Below are positions 50,921 to 61,490 of a stretch of 64,000 nucleotides of DNA, one piece after another. Positions within the stretch are counted from its first letter, which is position 1, and each line of letters opens with the position of its first letter. Source of the stretch: Stentor coeruleus (taxonomy: Eukaryota; Ciliophora; Heterotrichea; Heterotrichida; Stentoridae); contig MPUH01000056.1 in assembly GCA_001970955.1 (NCBI GenBank), positions 62,001-126,000 of the forward strand. Direction: 5' to 3'. A program made the position numbers and the translations under genes. A model generated the notes under the pieces. The model saw only the letters and a list, made by a program, of their open reading frames with translations. It searched no databases and had not been told where the DNA came from.

Positions 50921-52531
50921 TTAGTTAATTTCAGTAAATTGGATGTTAAAAGTCTTTTTACTCCATGGATTCGGCTGCTCGTTATAAGTTCCTGGCCCTG
51001 GTAACGAGTCTTGTTTTCTTATAAACCGTTCTTGTTTAGATCCAAATTTCATATCTTTTGATGTTTTACCTTCTGAGCTTAATGCTCGGGTTTTTTTCTG
51101 CTTATAATAACTTCCTGGGCCAGGGAATTCATTTGCTTTAGACTTCCAACGATCATCTTTTGATGTAAATCCAAGTACTTTATTATCATCTGACCTTGTA
51201 TTTATTAGTATTGAAGAAAGATATTTTTCTTTCTGGCTAAAAGCTGAAGGGATGTTATAGTTACCTGGAGGTGGTCCTGAGTTTGATGAGATCATCTTTC
51301 CTTTAACAACTTTACTTGCAAAAACTGCTGAGGATTTATGATAAGCCATATTATGGATTCCAACTTTATTATCAAGATCATATTGACCTGGACCTGGAAC
51401 TTCTTCATTAAATTTCCCAGTAAACCTAGATTCGCTACACCCAAAAGCCCCATCTTTATTTGCTTGTTTTTTCTTTTTATTTTCAACATGCTCAGGAAAA
51501 TCATAATGTCCTGGTCCTGGGGTAACTTTTTGTTTATCTATAAATCTAGGACCTGCTGATGCAAAAGGGGCTTTATAATCAACACCTGAAAGTGGTGGTT
51601 TAGATGAAGCTAAATAATGTCCTGGTCCAGGTATATTTTCAGTTTTATTTGTAAACCTTTTTGAACCACTACCAAATTTCTGATATACAGTTGAAGGTTT
51701 ACGACCTGTTGATTCAAAACTGTTGATAAAATATTGTCCTGGCCCTGGAGTACCATCTTTATCTAAGTAATCACCAAAATTAGAATAATCATCATCATCA
51801 TTTGGTATATAACTTTCTCGTTTACATGTACTAGCAAAAGCTGGACTACTTTTGAGTTTATAAATAGAATTACCACGAAGATCTGTATAAGTCCCTGGTC
51901 CAAGATTAGATGATCCGTTAGATGGATGAATTTCTCTTTTGCTATTACTTTTATGCCATGCTGTACCTTTACTTCCATATATATCATCAATTACTTTTGG
52001 ATTATATTGACCTGGGCCTACTGAGTCTAATGGGTTTCCAGTAAATACTGCATTTGGGTTTTTTTGACTGATAAGATCGCCATTATCGCCTTCGTCATAA
52101 CCGAATACTTGATTTTGTGCAGGGATTGATGGGACTGAAGGATTGTTAAATAATACACGCTCTTTGCGACTAGAACTTCTTTGCTTAGATGCTGATAATG
52201 ATTTTACTACAGTATAAGAGCCTGGACCTGGAATCAATTCAGAGTGGCCTTTAACTTTAAATCTATCAATGTTGCTAGCAAATGAAGATGAGCATTTGTA
52301 TCTGCCGAATTGATCAGTTTTAATTTTTTTTACTTTGACATCATAACTTCCAGGGCCTAAAGCTGATGATGATTTTGTTAAAGTTGTTTCTCTAGCTGCA
52401 GTTGTGCTGAATGGAATTTGGCTGCTCTCTTTTTTATAGTTAGGCTGACCTAAATATGAACCTGGTCCTAGGGTTAAATTTTCGTTTGATGAATACTTGA
52501 AATTCCTTTGTGCCTGATATACGAAAGCCAT
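50921..52531 (-). CDS. long SHIPPO/STPGR-repeat protein
   Basis: 536 residues, single exon. Twelve repeats of the G-P-G-x-Y type (LGPGSY, IPGPGSY, VGPGQY, LGPGTY, TPGPGQY, IPGPGHY, TPGPGHY, VPGPGQY, PPPGNY, FPGPGSY, LPGPGTY and others), spaced ~35-50 residues, each followed by a basic/aromatic segment with F.S or F.S...R. Likely a microtubule-associated filament protein of cilia or cortex. Together with the gene at 48967 it suggests an expanded SHIPPO family. Spacing and repeat number differ, so recent tandem duplication is not evident. Confidence 0.93.
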   Translation of the reverse strand: MAFVYQAQRNFKYSSNENLTLGPGSYLGQPNYKKESSQIPFSTTAARETTLTKSSSALGPGSYDVKVKKIKTDQFGRYKCSSSFASNIDRFKVKGHSELIPGPGSYTVVKSLSASKQRSSSRKERVLFNNPSVPSIPAQNQVFGYDEGDNGDLISQKNPNAVFTGNPLDSVGPGQYNPKVIDDIYGSKGTAWHKSNSKREIHPSNGSSNLGPGTYTDLRGNSIYKLKSSPAFASTCKRESYIPNDDDDYSNFGDYLDKDGTPGPGQYFINSFESTGRKPSTVYQKFGSGSKRFTNKTENIPGPGHYLASSKPPLSGVDYKAPFASAGPRFIDKQKVTPGPGHYDFPEHVENKKKKQANKDGAFGCSESRFTGKFNEEVPGPGQYDLDNKVGIHNMAYHKSSAVFASKVVKGKMISSNSGPPPGNYNIPSAFSQKEKYLSSILINTRSDDNKVLGFTSKDDRWKSKANEFPGPGSYYKQKKTRALSSEGKTSKDMKFGSKQERFIRKQDSLPGPGTYNEQPNPWSKKTFNIQFTEIN

Positions 52532-53122
52532 TTTATATTACCTAAAAAATATTGTTATTGCATTTATTCTTGATACGAAATTATGAATATGCATATATAA
52601 TGATGGGGTGGATTATAAAAATCGATAATAAGTATTAAATTAATATATTGAATTTATTGCTTTTTTTAGTATTACTTATTAGCATTTATAAGTAAAAAAT
52701 AGTGGTGTAATAGATTATATTGTATTTATATGTATAATATAATCATTTTGTATATTAAATAAGTTTATTTTGAATATTTAGATATAATCTAGGTGTTAGG
52801 GTGTTAATATAAATAGATATATGATAAATGCTATACTTATATTTTTTATAAATCAAGAATTGGCTTTATTATAGTTTGATAGCAGCTTGAAATTCTAATC
52901 ATAGTACCTTAAGCTTATACTATGAATAAAATTGAATAGTTTAATTCCTATAATTTCCAAAACTCAATATTTTATAAACTTTCACAACTCTATAACATTA
53001 AATAATAAAATCTATAAATCTACTATCCAAGCATACAAAAAATAACCTCAAATATAATAAAAATATATATAGCAAAGACTGTATAATATTAAACATAATC
53101 TAGCCATTCATTTTAATAAAAT
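52532..53122. other. divergent intergenic region
   Basis: 591 bp between the SHIPPO and enolase starts. Contains TGTTAGGGTGTTA at 52794-52806, about 1.6 units of a telomere-like octamer. Otherwise AT-rich. Confidence 0.5.
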
Positions 53123-54472
53123 ATGCTTCGAAGGTGTTTTAGTACTATCAAAACTTTGCATGCTCGTGAGATCTTAGACTCACGTGGTAACCCAACTGTC
53201 GAAGTTGATCTGACAACAGATCACGGTTTATTCAGAGCTGCAGTTCCAAGTGGTGCATCTACTGGGATCTATGAAGCTCTAGAATTACGTGACAAAGTCG
53301 GGACCAGATATTTAGGCAAGGGTGTTACAAAAGCTTGCTACAACGTTAATGAGATCATTTTCAAAGAACTCAAAGGCAAATCTGTTAAAGACCAATCAAA
53401 GATTGATAAGCACCTTGTTGAAAATTTGGATGGCAGCATAAACGAATGGGGTTGGTGCAAGTCAAGATTAGGAGCAAATTCTATACTTGCTGTAAGTTTA
53501 GCTGTAGCTCGTGCAGGTGCTGTTGCTCATAATATGCCTCTTTATAAGTATATTGCCACCTTAGCAGGTAGAAACACCGAGAATTTCATTATGCCAGTTC
53601 CAGCATTGAATGTCATAAACGGAGGTTCACATGCAGGTAATAACTTGGCAATGCAAGAATTCATGCTCCTCCCTACTGGTGCCACATCATTTACCGAAGG
53701 TCTAAGAATAGGAGCCGAAGTCTATCACGCTCTAAAATCTGTGATCAAAAAAAAATACGGCCAAGACGCAACAAATGTTGGTGATGAAGGAGGTTTTGCC
53801 CCTAACATCCAAGAAAACGCTGAAGGACTAACTTTACTTCTAGAAGCAATTCATAAAGCAGGACATACAGGAAAAGTAAAACTTGGTATGGATGTTGCCG
53901 CATCAGAATTCTATGTAAAAGACGATAATAAATACGACCTCGACTTTAAAAACACAGCCAATGATGGTAAATATAAAATAACTGGAGACGATCTTATAGC
54001 AATGTACAAGAACTTCTCAGCAACTTTCCCAATTGTATCAATTGAAGATCCTTTTGATCAAGATGACTGGGAACATTATGGAAAATTGACTTCACAAATT
54101 GGGACATCTGTACAAATAGTTGGTGATGATCTTTTAGTTACAAATCCTGTAAGAGTTACTAAAGCTATAAATGAAAAAACTTGTAATGCTTTATTGTTAA
54201 AAGTTAATCAGATTGGCTCATTGACTGAGTCTATTGAAGCTTGTAAATTAGCTCAGAAAGCTGGATGGGGTGTTATGGTATCGCATAGAAGTGGAGAAAC
54301 TGAAGATAATTTTATTGCTGATTTGGTTGTTGGGCTTGGAACTGGGCAGATTAAAACTGGAGCTCCATGCCGATCAGAGAGATTAGCGAAGTATAATCAA
54401 TTGATGAGGATTGAAGAACAACTTGGGAATAAAGCTCATTATGCTGGAGAACATTTTAGAAATCCTAAGTAG
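53123..54472 (+). CDS. ENO: enolase
   Basis: 449 residues, single exon. Converts 2-phosphoglycerate to phosphoenolpyruvate in glycolysis. All key residues are present: Glu in AMQEFM, Glu in GDEGGFAPN, metal ligands in [16 protein letters not shown] and GDDLLVTN, catalytic Lys in LLKVNQIGS, His in MVSHRSGET and Lys in IKTGAP. Residues 108-111 are EWGW, the short insertion known from plant and alveolate enolases. The start [10 protein letters not shown] adds about six residues and has Arg plus R-x-F-S, like a weak mitochondrial presequence. The GC content is higher than in neighbouring genes, as expected for a highly expressed enzyme. Confidence 0.98.
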   Translation: MLRRCFSTIKTLHAREILDSRGNPTVEVDLTTDHGLFRAAVPSGASTGIYEALELRDKVGTRYLGKGVTKACYNVNEIIFKELKGKSVKDQSKIDKHLVENLDGSINEWGWCKSRLGANSILAVSLAVARAGAVAHNMPLYKYIATLAGRNTENFIMPVPALNVINGGSHAGNNLAMQEFMLLPTGATSFTEGLRIGAEVYHALKSVIKKKYGQDATNVGDEGGFAPNIQENAEGLTLLLEAIHKAGHTGKVKLGMDVAASEFYVKDDNKYDLDFKNTANDGKYKITGDDLIAMYKNFSATFPIVSIEDPFDQDDWEHYGKLTSQIGTSVQIVGDDLLVTNPVRVTKAINEKTCNALLLKVNQIGSLTESIEACKLAQKAGWGVMVSHRSGETEDNFIADLVVGLGTGQIKTGAPCRSERLAKYNQLMRIEEQLGNKAHYAGEHFRNPK

Positions 54473-56392
54473 AGTTAATAGTATTGGATTTATGAGTTTT
54501 TTTTTGTTTGGAAAATTTTGAGATTTTTAGGAGATTGGAGGTTTTTTAGTTTAGGATGTGGAGAGATTTTTAGGGGATTGGTAATTTTATGGGGTTTTTG
54601 GGTTTAAAGTAATAGGGGGTTTGATGAAATATTGGTGGAAATAGTTTGAAAAAATTTTTTTTGAGGAAGCTGAAGGTTGGTTTTAGAAAGTATAGATGAT
54701 GTAAGAAAGAAAGCTTAGATATTTGAAGTTAAGTTTTGAAATAGTGAAGTATATATTCTGGCTTATGAAAGCCTAAAACAATATATGTATATATACTTGT
54801 AAGGATTTATATATTATAGTCTGTAGATTAGCCAAATAACTTAAGATATAAACTGAAAATGTGTGGAAAAGGAACGAATTGCTATTTCAAGAAAGGCAAT
54901 CAGATAGATTCCAGCTATTTTCGCATATGCCAGGCACTGCGACGGTTGTTAAGATTAGCTCTTAAAAACTGATTAAATAGGGGTTTTTTTTCTAAAACAT
55001 CATGGGATTTAAGGGATGTAATTTTTAGACTTCAAAAATACCAAACTTTACTTTATATTATTGACTTAAAATTATTTAAATATAATTTATATAATAATTG
55101 TCATAAGTAAGTTTAATTACAAATATTAAAAACTTATAAATACCTAGATTCTTTCTGAAATGTATATAGATAGTATAAATAAAGAGTCACATAACCAGCG
55201 ACAATGAATGGTTTAATATACCGAATCTGCCTAAAGAAAGAGATCGTAGGACAAACAAACCTCGATTGGAAAAGGTTTAAATCATACCACCTTAATTACC
55301 ACCTACTTTAAACTTTAGTATATAGATAGTATATTTCTTGTTTCATAAATGGATTTAATGATTTTTTATGTTATTTTAGTTTGTGTGAATTTATTTAGAA
55401 TATTTTTACTTATATCTCTGCTGGGATTACAAGATAATTGTAATATTTTTCCTTTTTGAATAATTCCTTTTTATGTTGAAAAATAATTGTTTGTGTAAAT
55501 ATTAGAACTTGGGGTAGGATAACCTTTCTTATAATTATAAATATACATAAAAGTTGCTAGTTACAGATTTTTTAATAAAATAGTTTATTAGAATGTAAAA
55601 TTTCTAATAAAATTTAAGCGAATCAACTTTTAATAAGTATTATATAATTAAATACTTATACTACATTTTTCTGATTACATATGATAATATAATATACTTA
55701 TTTTATGTTTAAATAACTGAAAAAGTTGAAAATCTCATAAATTAAATTTCTTCATATAAAAAAATACTCTACAAGCTACCATAAAAGAACTTTTTATCAT
55801 CATTTATTACCTAAACCTTCTATCTAAATCACACAATTTCTATAGAACATTCACCATAATTCTCAAAAAGCATTTATCCACTTTAACTTATAGCCTTCTC
55901 TCCCTTAAATGAATTTACCCCAATTTTAAATATACCAAATATACTAGACAAACATAATAAAACTTCAATATTATAAACATAAACATCTTTAAACACATAT
56001 ATTTTTTTTTGCTGATTATCAATACATAACAAAAACTGCATCACTAATGCTGATAACACACAAAAAAACAAAAAAAATTTTTTTTAATACTCAAACATCA
56101 ATATTCTTATCACTAACCCACAAATTCTTCACAATTTAACCATAATTTTATAATTTCTTACAATAATTTCCCTATTCTCATCTAAAACAAATCTTCTCCT
56201 GCTAGAAAATTATAAAACCCAAGCCTTGTTAAAATTTAGCAAACTTTCAAAGAAAATCCGCAGATTTTTTTCCAACAAGTCTTGGAATTTCGTTTTGAAA
56301 ATAATGTATCAGCAACAAATCAACAAAGGAAAACTATCAATTGGATTTAGAAATAACTTAATTTTAAGTAATGAATTAGTAAGCTATCCGTT
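54473..56392. other. long convergent intergenic stretch
   Basis: 1.9 kb. 54480-54720 is extremely G-rich and C-free; 55700-56390 is C-rich. Two patches with higher GC interrupt the AT-rich middle: 54859-54985, a 37-codon ATG frame (MCGKGTNCYFKKGNQIDSSY...) ending near a run of eight T, and 55185-55320, a 35-codon ATG frame (MNGLIYRICLKKEIVGQTNL...). They may be tiny genes, decayed exons or small RNAs; none can be decided by eye. Confidence 0.4.
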
Positions 56393-56692
56393 TTAAGCAC
56401 CTATTGCTGAGTCAACTACTTCTTGCGGAACAAGTCCTGCTTCAACAGCCAGTTTGATCTCACCTGTTCTAATCAAGAAATCAAGTATCCCTAGCCCTGT
56501 TTCATCTAAAAACATAGCTTGAGCTTGGTCAGGTGTTAATATTCCACCTTCTACTTCAACCCATAATTGATCACTCCATGACATAACTTGATCATAATTC
56601 AAACCACTTTTAGTCATCATTCCATATAATGTTGGGTCTTGTCCTAAGCACAACACTACTAAAAGAAAAATACTTATTACCTTTAGTGCCAT
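56393..56692 (-). CDS. small secreted protein
   Basis: 99 residues, single exon. Begins MALKVISIFLLVVLCLGQDP: a textbook signal peptide with likely cleavage after Gly17. The mature part is acidic and helical (YDQVMSWSDQLWVEVEGG, VEAGLVPQEVVDSAIGA) with no Cys. No family recognised. Could be secreted, lysosomal or stored in extrusomes. The start codon is directly preceded by tttatataa on its own strand. Confidence 0.78.
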   Translation of the reverse strand: MALKVISIFLLVVLCLGQDPTLYGMMTKSGLNYDQVMSWSDQLWVEVEGGILTPDQAQAMFLDETGLGILDFLIRTGEIKLAVEAGLVPQEVVDSAIGA

Positions 56693-57132
56693 TTATATAA
56701 ACTAAGAAATGAAGTTTTTGAGAGTTTAAAGTTAGTTTTGTAGGCTTTTTTGTATTTTAGCGGATAGTTTTTGTTGTTTTATTGTATGAGATATAGTTGT
56801 GTTTTTATAGTATTAGTTTTATTTTATATATTGGGAAATATATTTGGAAAGGCGGGATTTATATTTATAGAGAAGGTAATGATTGTGTGTGTTTTAAAAA
56901 AATATTATAATTATGTGGAAGATTTTTGAGTTGGTTTGGGCAGTGGTGATGATGATAAAGGAAGTTGGTTTAATGTATAAGAAAAAAATTGAAATAGGAA
57001 ATAAAAGATTCATTATCGCAGTTGAAAAGAAAATTGGTAAATTTAAGAATTAATATAAATGCATGAAGGTATTTTTCATTTGATTAATAAATTTTTTATA
57101 TGTATTAGTTTATCTTTACTTTTATCCAAAGA
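56693..57132. other. intergenic stretch
   Basis: 440 bp, G-rich on the + strand from about 56700 to 56990 as expected upstream of a minus-strand gene; then AT-rich. Nothing else seen. Confidence 0.5.
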
Positions 57133-57678
57133 TTAAGAAATTTTTCTATCAGTCTCAGTTGCTATATCTTTTATATCTATATTATATCCTTCTATTGTAA
57201 ATATGCTATTAATACATTTCTTGCCATAAGACATAAGGTCTAGCTGCAGAGTTAGGATTAAAAATTTTACCTTTATAGTAGCCTGCGAAATCTTGATTAT
57301 ATTGAGCACTTTTACAGTTTTCAAGTTCGGTTGATGATGGTTTATCTCCTCTTAGTTAAGTATAGCTTTTGGATTTCACATACATTTTGTGATTCTGGTA
57401 AAGTTTGTTAATTGGTAGTAGATATAAACTGGGTGTTCCATTGTATTTGAAATCTCAAGCTTTAGGGTGCATAGCTCATCGATTTATAGTAATCATAAGT
57501 TGTTCAATGGTATTTTTGGTTGTTGCATTCGATATAGAGTAATATTCTGAAGGCGAAAAAATCAGAAAACTTCAAAGAAAAATTAATGTATTAGATTTCG
57601 TTGTGTGGACTGACTTAAGGCCTTTTAGATTTTGTTATCGAAACGCTGTATCTTTTGTCTTTTGGATTTTCCAGACAT
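57133..57678 (-). pseudogene. CDC50/LEM3 flippase-subunit pseudogene, truncated
   Basis: The minus strand carries scattered CDC50/LEM3 signatures in the right order but in different frames. An ATG at 57678 opens with MSGKSKRQKIQRF, the basic N-terminus. Then come HPVYIYYQLTNF (family: P-x-Y-x-Y-Y-x-L-x-N-F), YQNHKMYVKSKS in the next frame (family Y-Q-N-H-x-x-Y-V-K-S), LRG after an in-frame TAA where the family has Gln, and DLMSYGKKCINSIFTIEG, matching C-G-L-I-A-x-S-x-F-N-D. At least two frameshifts and several stops are present; the first TM region is unreadable and everything after ~60% of the protein is missing. No mini-intron repairs it. CDC50 proteins are the chaperone subunit of P4-ATPases. 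Confidence 0.75.
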
Positions 57679-58140
57679 GATTATTACACCTGATAAGAGC
57701 TAATTATAATATTTTTCTGGTAAGGTTATTTTCTTATAAGCTACTTTCCACCACTTCAGTTAATCTAATTTAAATTTTCACAAATCTTCTAATATTTAAA
57801 TTTCTTCACTAATCCCTAAATTATTTTTTTCTTATATTATTCAAAACATTCCAAAAGCCTAGTTCTCAATTAAATAAATAAGCACATCAAAGCCTATCCA
57901 TCACCCACACTAAAGCATCTAAAATTCCCAAATCTCTATCCCCACCTACCAAAAACCCTACTCAAAACCCAATAAAATCTTTTCATTCCAATTATTTCAA
58001 TCCTAAAAACCCCAAAACTTTCCACCTCCCTTAATCCTATCATCATCTCTAAATTCTTCTTTTCTATTACCTTTTATGATTTTCTTAACAAAAAATCCAT
58101 CCAAAAAATACAAGTATTTTTCTGAGAGATTGAATTATAT
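57679..58140. other. intergenic stretch upstream of the hydrolase
   Basis: 462 bp. From about 57760 to 58060 the + strand is strongly C-rich with almost no G. It ends in gattgaattatat directly before the start codon. No ORF or RNA gene. Confidence 0.6.
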
Positions 58141-59001
58141 ATGGAACTTAATAGAATATTGTTTCCTGCACCTTGTCAAAGTTACAATGTAGACGATTAC
58201 CCTGAACAGCTAATCTGGGTTCCAAAAATTCCTGACTCCTTATCAATCCCTTGTTTTTTGTTGCAGTATATGGAAGGTTCAAGCAAACTAATGTTATATT
58301 TTCATGGCAATGCTGAAGATTTAGGTCTTTCATATGAGATAATTGATATGCTTCGTGCAGTACTTCACATACACATCCTAGCTATAGAATACCCAGGCTA
58401 TGGAGTTTATACAGGAAAGCCTACAGCAGAAGGTATCCTTAATGATGCTGAATGTGTTTATAGCTTTGTCTTAAGCCTTGGGGTTAAACCAGAAGACATA
58501 ATTGTTTTTGGAAGGTCAATCGGTTCAGGTCCAGCCACTTTTTTAGCGAGGACTAGAAAAGTTGGATGCTTAATGCTCATGTCAGCTTATACTTCAATAA
58601 AAGAAGCTGCTAAGCATTTTGCTGGAAAACTTGGAGAAAGTCTTATTAAAGAAAGATTTGAAAATATTAAACATATGCCCTTTATAACTTGTCCTACTTT
58701 TTTAGTACATGGAATTAAAGACACGGTTATTCCTTATCATCATTCACAGAAACTGCATGAGTTGTGTAAAGGACCTAGTTCACTTTTTTTACCTTCGGAA
58801 ATGACTCATAATAACTTTGATTATTGTGATGACTTGATTTTACCTATTGCAACTTTTTTAAGTCAGTCTGGGATTAGTGTATTACCGGCTAGTGATAATA
58901 ATGCACATATACATGTCCCGTGGTCTTTCTCTAAACCTCCAGCTACGCAGAAAATTAAAAGGAAGAAAAATGTTATGAAGAGAAGGCAGACGGTGATCTA
59001 A
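58141..59001 (+). CDS. ABHD17-type alpha/beta hydrolase
   Basis: 286 residues, single exon. The catalytic triad is readable: Ser126 in GRSIGSGPA (G-x-S-x-G), Asp194 in GIKDTVIP and His223 in MTHNNF; the oxyanion segment is YFHGNAEDLG. This matches the ABHD17/FAM108 (Bem46-like) family, which depalmitoylates membrane proteins such as Ras and PSD-95 in animals. The N-terminal Cys-rich palmitoylation tail of animal ABHD17 is absent (MELNRILFPAPC), so membrane targeting may differ. The basic C-terminus (KRKKNVMKRRQ) could contact membranes. Several acylated proteins encoded nearby could be substrates, but that is speculation. Confidence 0.93.
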   Translation: MELNRILFPAPCQSYNVDDYPEQLIWVPKIPDSLSIPCFLLQYMEGSSKLMLYFHGNAEDLGLSYEIIDMLRAVLHIHILAIEYPGYGVYTGKPTAEGILNDAECVYSFVLSLGVKPEDIIVFGRSIGSGPATFLARTRKVGCLMLMSAYTSIKEAAKHFAGKLGESLIKERFENIKHMPFITCPTFLVHGIKDTVIPYHHSQKLHELCKGPSSLFLPSEMTHNNFDYCDDLILPIATFLSQSGISVLPASDNNAHIHVPWSFSKPPATQKIKRKKNVMKRRQTVI

Positions 59002-59708
59002 TATATATTTTAGATTAATAATTTGGTTTTTAATTTGTAGTATGGTGGATAAGATTGGATTAGTGGTTTAAATGCTTTTATTGAGAGTTGTTAGGATTGG
59101 ATGAAAATATAGGTTAGGGTTTTTATGTGGTTATTTGCTGTAGAAGTTTGGAAATACGGATTTCTAAGGCTTGAAGTTTGTGATGTTTTTATGGAAAATA
59201 TAAAATTTTAGTTAAAATTTTTTATGACTGAGCTTTTTTGTCTTTAGATTCTAATTTGAGAATATATTTTTTAAATAATATGAGTATGCAAAAATAATTA
59301 TTCTAGACTCAAATCAAAAATGTTTAAACTTTGAAACTGTTTAAAACTAAACTCTCATTATTAGCATCTCTTTAAAATATTACTAAAAATATTTTCCTTC
59401 AATTAAAAACAACCCTCGGTAAACTCTTCATAAATTAACTTTTATTATATTCTAAGCCTAACTCAATAAAAATTGCTCCGAAATAAACTCATTTAAAATA
59501 CCATAATTAAAACTATAGACTATCCAAACAACCTTCTATCACTGCACACCTTCCATTTTCCGATAAAAAACCTAATCATTTAAACCAAACTCCAACTTTA
59601 CTTATATTAAATCCCTAATCTTTAAAATCTCCATTAAAAAACTATAAAACCAACTAAAATTCCCAAAAAAAAAACAATCTAAATCTGACTAAACTATGAA
59701 TAACTTAA
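59002..59708. other. convergent intergenic region
   Basis: 707 bp. The clearest skew switch in the window: the 60 bases from 59041 hold 19 G and 1 C, the 60 bases from 59521 hold 2 G and 19 C; the change lies near 59310. No ORF or RNA gene. Confidence 0.7.
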
Positions 59709-60389
59709 TTACTGGCATTTCTTGAATCTAAAGCCACCACAAACAATAAGCGAAATAACAAAAGCAATAACAAAGCAAATAAGTATCAACAAAAGGGTAT
59801 ACTTCACATTTTTCCACCACATATGTCTCTTAACTTTAGTCGCCTAAATAAAAATCACTGTTTTTCTCATACTCACCGAACTATCACTAAGTCCCTGAGA
59901 CTTATTCACTAAAATCTCAATTTTTTCCCCTCTATCAAGAATCTTATCTAAATTTTCTTTCATAATATCCATCGTCTGACCAATATTCTTCTTAACTGCA
60001 TTAATTTTTTCTGAATCAGTCTCATTATTATAAAAAGACATTCTACTTCTTATCGTCTCCCCAAATTCTCTGTTTATAGAGTAAGCTTTAAGATTGCTCA
60101 TTACATTACCATATTTCTCAAAGAACCGGTCTTTTATATCGAATAAGAATGTATAAGCTGCTCTGTTATTAAAAGCTGCATCGGTCATGCAGAGAAATGT
60201 AAATCCATTTTCATTGTTGTAGTGGAATATATATTTGTTTTCATAAACGTATGAGGCTGATGTGCCACGTTTGATTTTTTGAAGGATCTTTTGAGCTATG
60301 AGGTTAAAATTTCCTTCGGCCAGAGCTATTTCACTTAGAGGGGTTGTATTTGAATCACTTGCAATCACACAGTAGATTATGCTTGCCAT
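59709..60389 (-). CDS. VAMP7-like longin R-SNARE
   Basis: 221 residues from the ATG complementary to 60387-60389, after splicing a 15-nt intron (gtgatttttatttag, 59844-59858). Without splicing the protein would stop before its membrane anchor, so the intron is well supported. Longin domain about 1-120 (MASIIYCVIASDSN, FLCMTDAAF, FLFDIKDRF), SNARE motif about 125-185 with the zero-layer Arg153 (ILDRGEKIEIL), and a C-terminal TM helix 191-212. The length equals that of VAMP7. It should sit on late endosomal, lysosomal or secretory vesicles and pair with Q-SNAREs. Confidence 0.95.
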
Positions 60390-60950
60390 ATTGTTCAACA
60401 AATAGAATATAAACTTATACTCTACAGGTGGTATGTGAATTTTTTATGGGATTTTGATTAGAAGAGGTCAGGTGAGGATTATGCGGAATGATCAGGTTGT
60501 GGAGGATGAAAATTAAGGATGGAGTTTTTGGTTTTAATAATGGGAGAGGATTATGATGTGAAAGATTATGGGAAACTATAAGTTTTTTTTTGGATTTGTG
60601 TGGAAGATGGTAGAGTTTCATGTAGATTTTGGGATGAGAAGAGGATTTGGAGGATATTTTTAATTTTATGTTAGAAGAAAGGAAATATTAAGATTTTTAG
60701 TAGATATGGATGCTGTATAAAATTAGTATTTATTATTTTATTACATATTACAAAATTCCGGTAATTTTTAGATGTTGGGCTGTAGTTCTTGAAAATTGTT
60801 AAAGTTAATAATAAACTAAGCACAAAAGTTTTAATTTAAAAAAAAAACTTATGGAAATTTGATTCTTCATATGACCAAAATCTAAACTCCGCTATGAAAG
60901 ATTTAAATTCATAAAGTTTCTAGAAAATTCTTATATTTACTATTAATCTA
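60390..60950. other. intergenic stretch
   Basis: 561 bp between two minus-strand genes. G-rich on the + strand to about 60720, AT-rich to the end. The minus-strand frame at 60415-60621 only mirrors this composition. Confidence 0.6.
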
Positions 60951-61220
60951 TTAGCCTGACTTGAATAATAGAATGGCTACTTGTCCTAAGTAAAAGTAAA
61001 TAAAATGTCTAGTTTCATGAGTGACATAGCTTCCAAAATTCCTACCCACAATGCAATGCCAAGTAGGATTGTATTTTTTATCAAACTCTTTTTTGATATA
61101 AGCAGCAATATCTTTTTCAATATTAAACCTCTCCATTGCTTGATTCGCACAATCAACAGCATCCTGTTGCATCTCTTCAGACATATCAGCATTCTTGATA
61201 ACTGCTTTGCGTTCGGCCAT
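60951..61220 (-). CDS. DYNLL: LC8-type dynein light chain
   Basis: 89 residues, the standard LC8 length, single exon. Sequence [40 protein letters not shown] and [20 protein letters not shown] is nearly canonical, including the beta-strand groove that grips TQT-type peptides. It forms a homodimer that joins dynein intermediate chains and many other complexes, including axonemal dyneins and radial spokes. Ciliates have many LC8 paralogs; which one this is cannot be told. Confidence 0.97.
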   Translation of the reverse strand: MAERKAVIKNADMSEEMQQDAVDCANQAMERFNIEKDIAAYIKKEFDKKYNPTWHCIVGRNFGSYVTHETRHFIYFYLGQVAILLFKSG

Positions 61221-61490
61221 ATTTATTATATGGATTTCAAATCACTTTAGTAAAACAACTTTTATCCCAAAACTAAAAATACAAAAAATCCTCTTCAAAA
61301 ACTAGTTTTTCTATACAAAACCCCTCCTTTTCTCTATTTTCCAACTTATTTCTAAATACATTTAAATAATATAAGAAAAAGTCATGCTACAGAAAACAAC
61401 ATATAAGTAAAAACTGTAAAAATTATATGTAAATGACTTTGATATAGTCTAAAACATATGAATTTAAAAGATTTGGTTAAAGGACTTAGC

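Noticed and set aside
52794-52806. TGTTAGGG-like telomere repeat (also one unit at 40239-40246)
   Set aside because: Only about 1.6 and 1 units, inside spacers with genes on both sides; not a telomere and too short for an internal telomeric array.
54859-54985. U6-like words (ggaacga, aagattagc) in the GC-richer island
   Set aside because: The words are in the wrong spacing and the ACAGAG box and 5' stem are missing, so it is not U6 snRNA.
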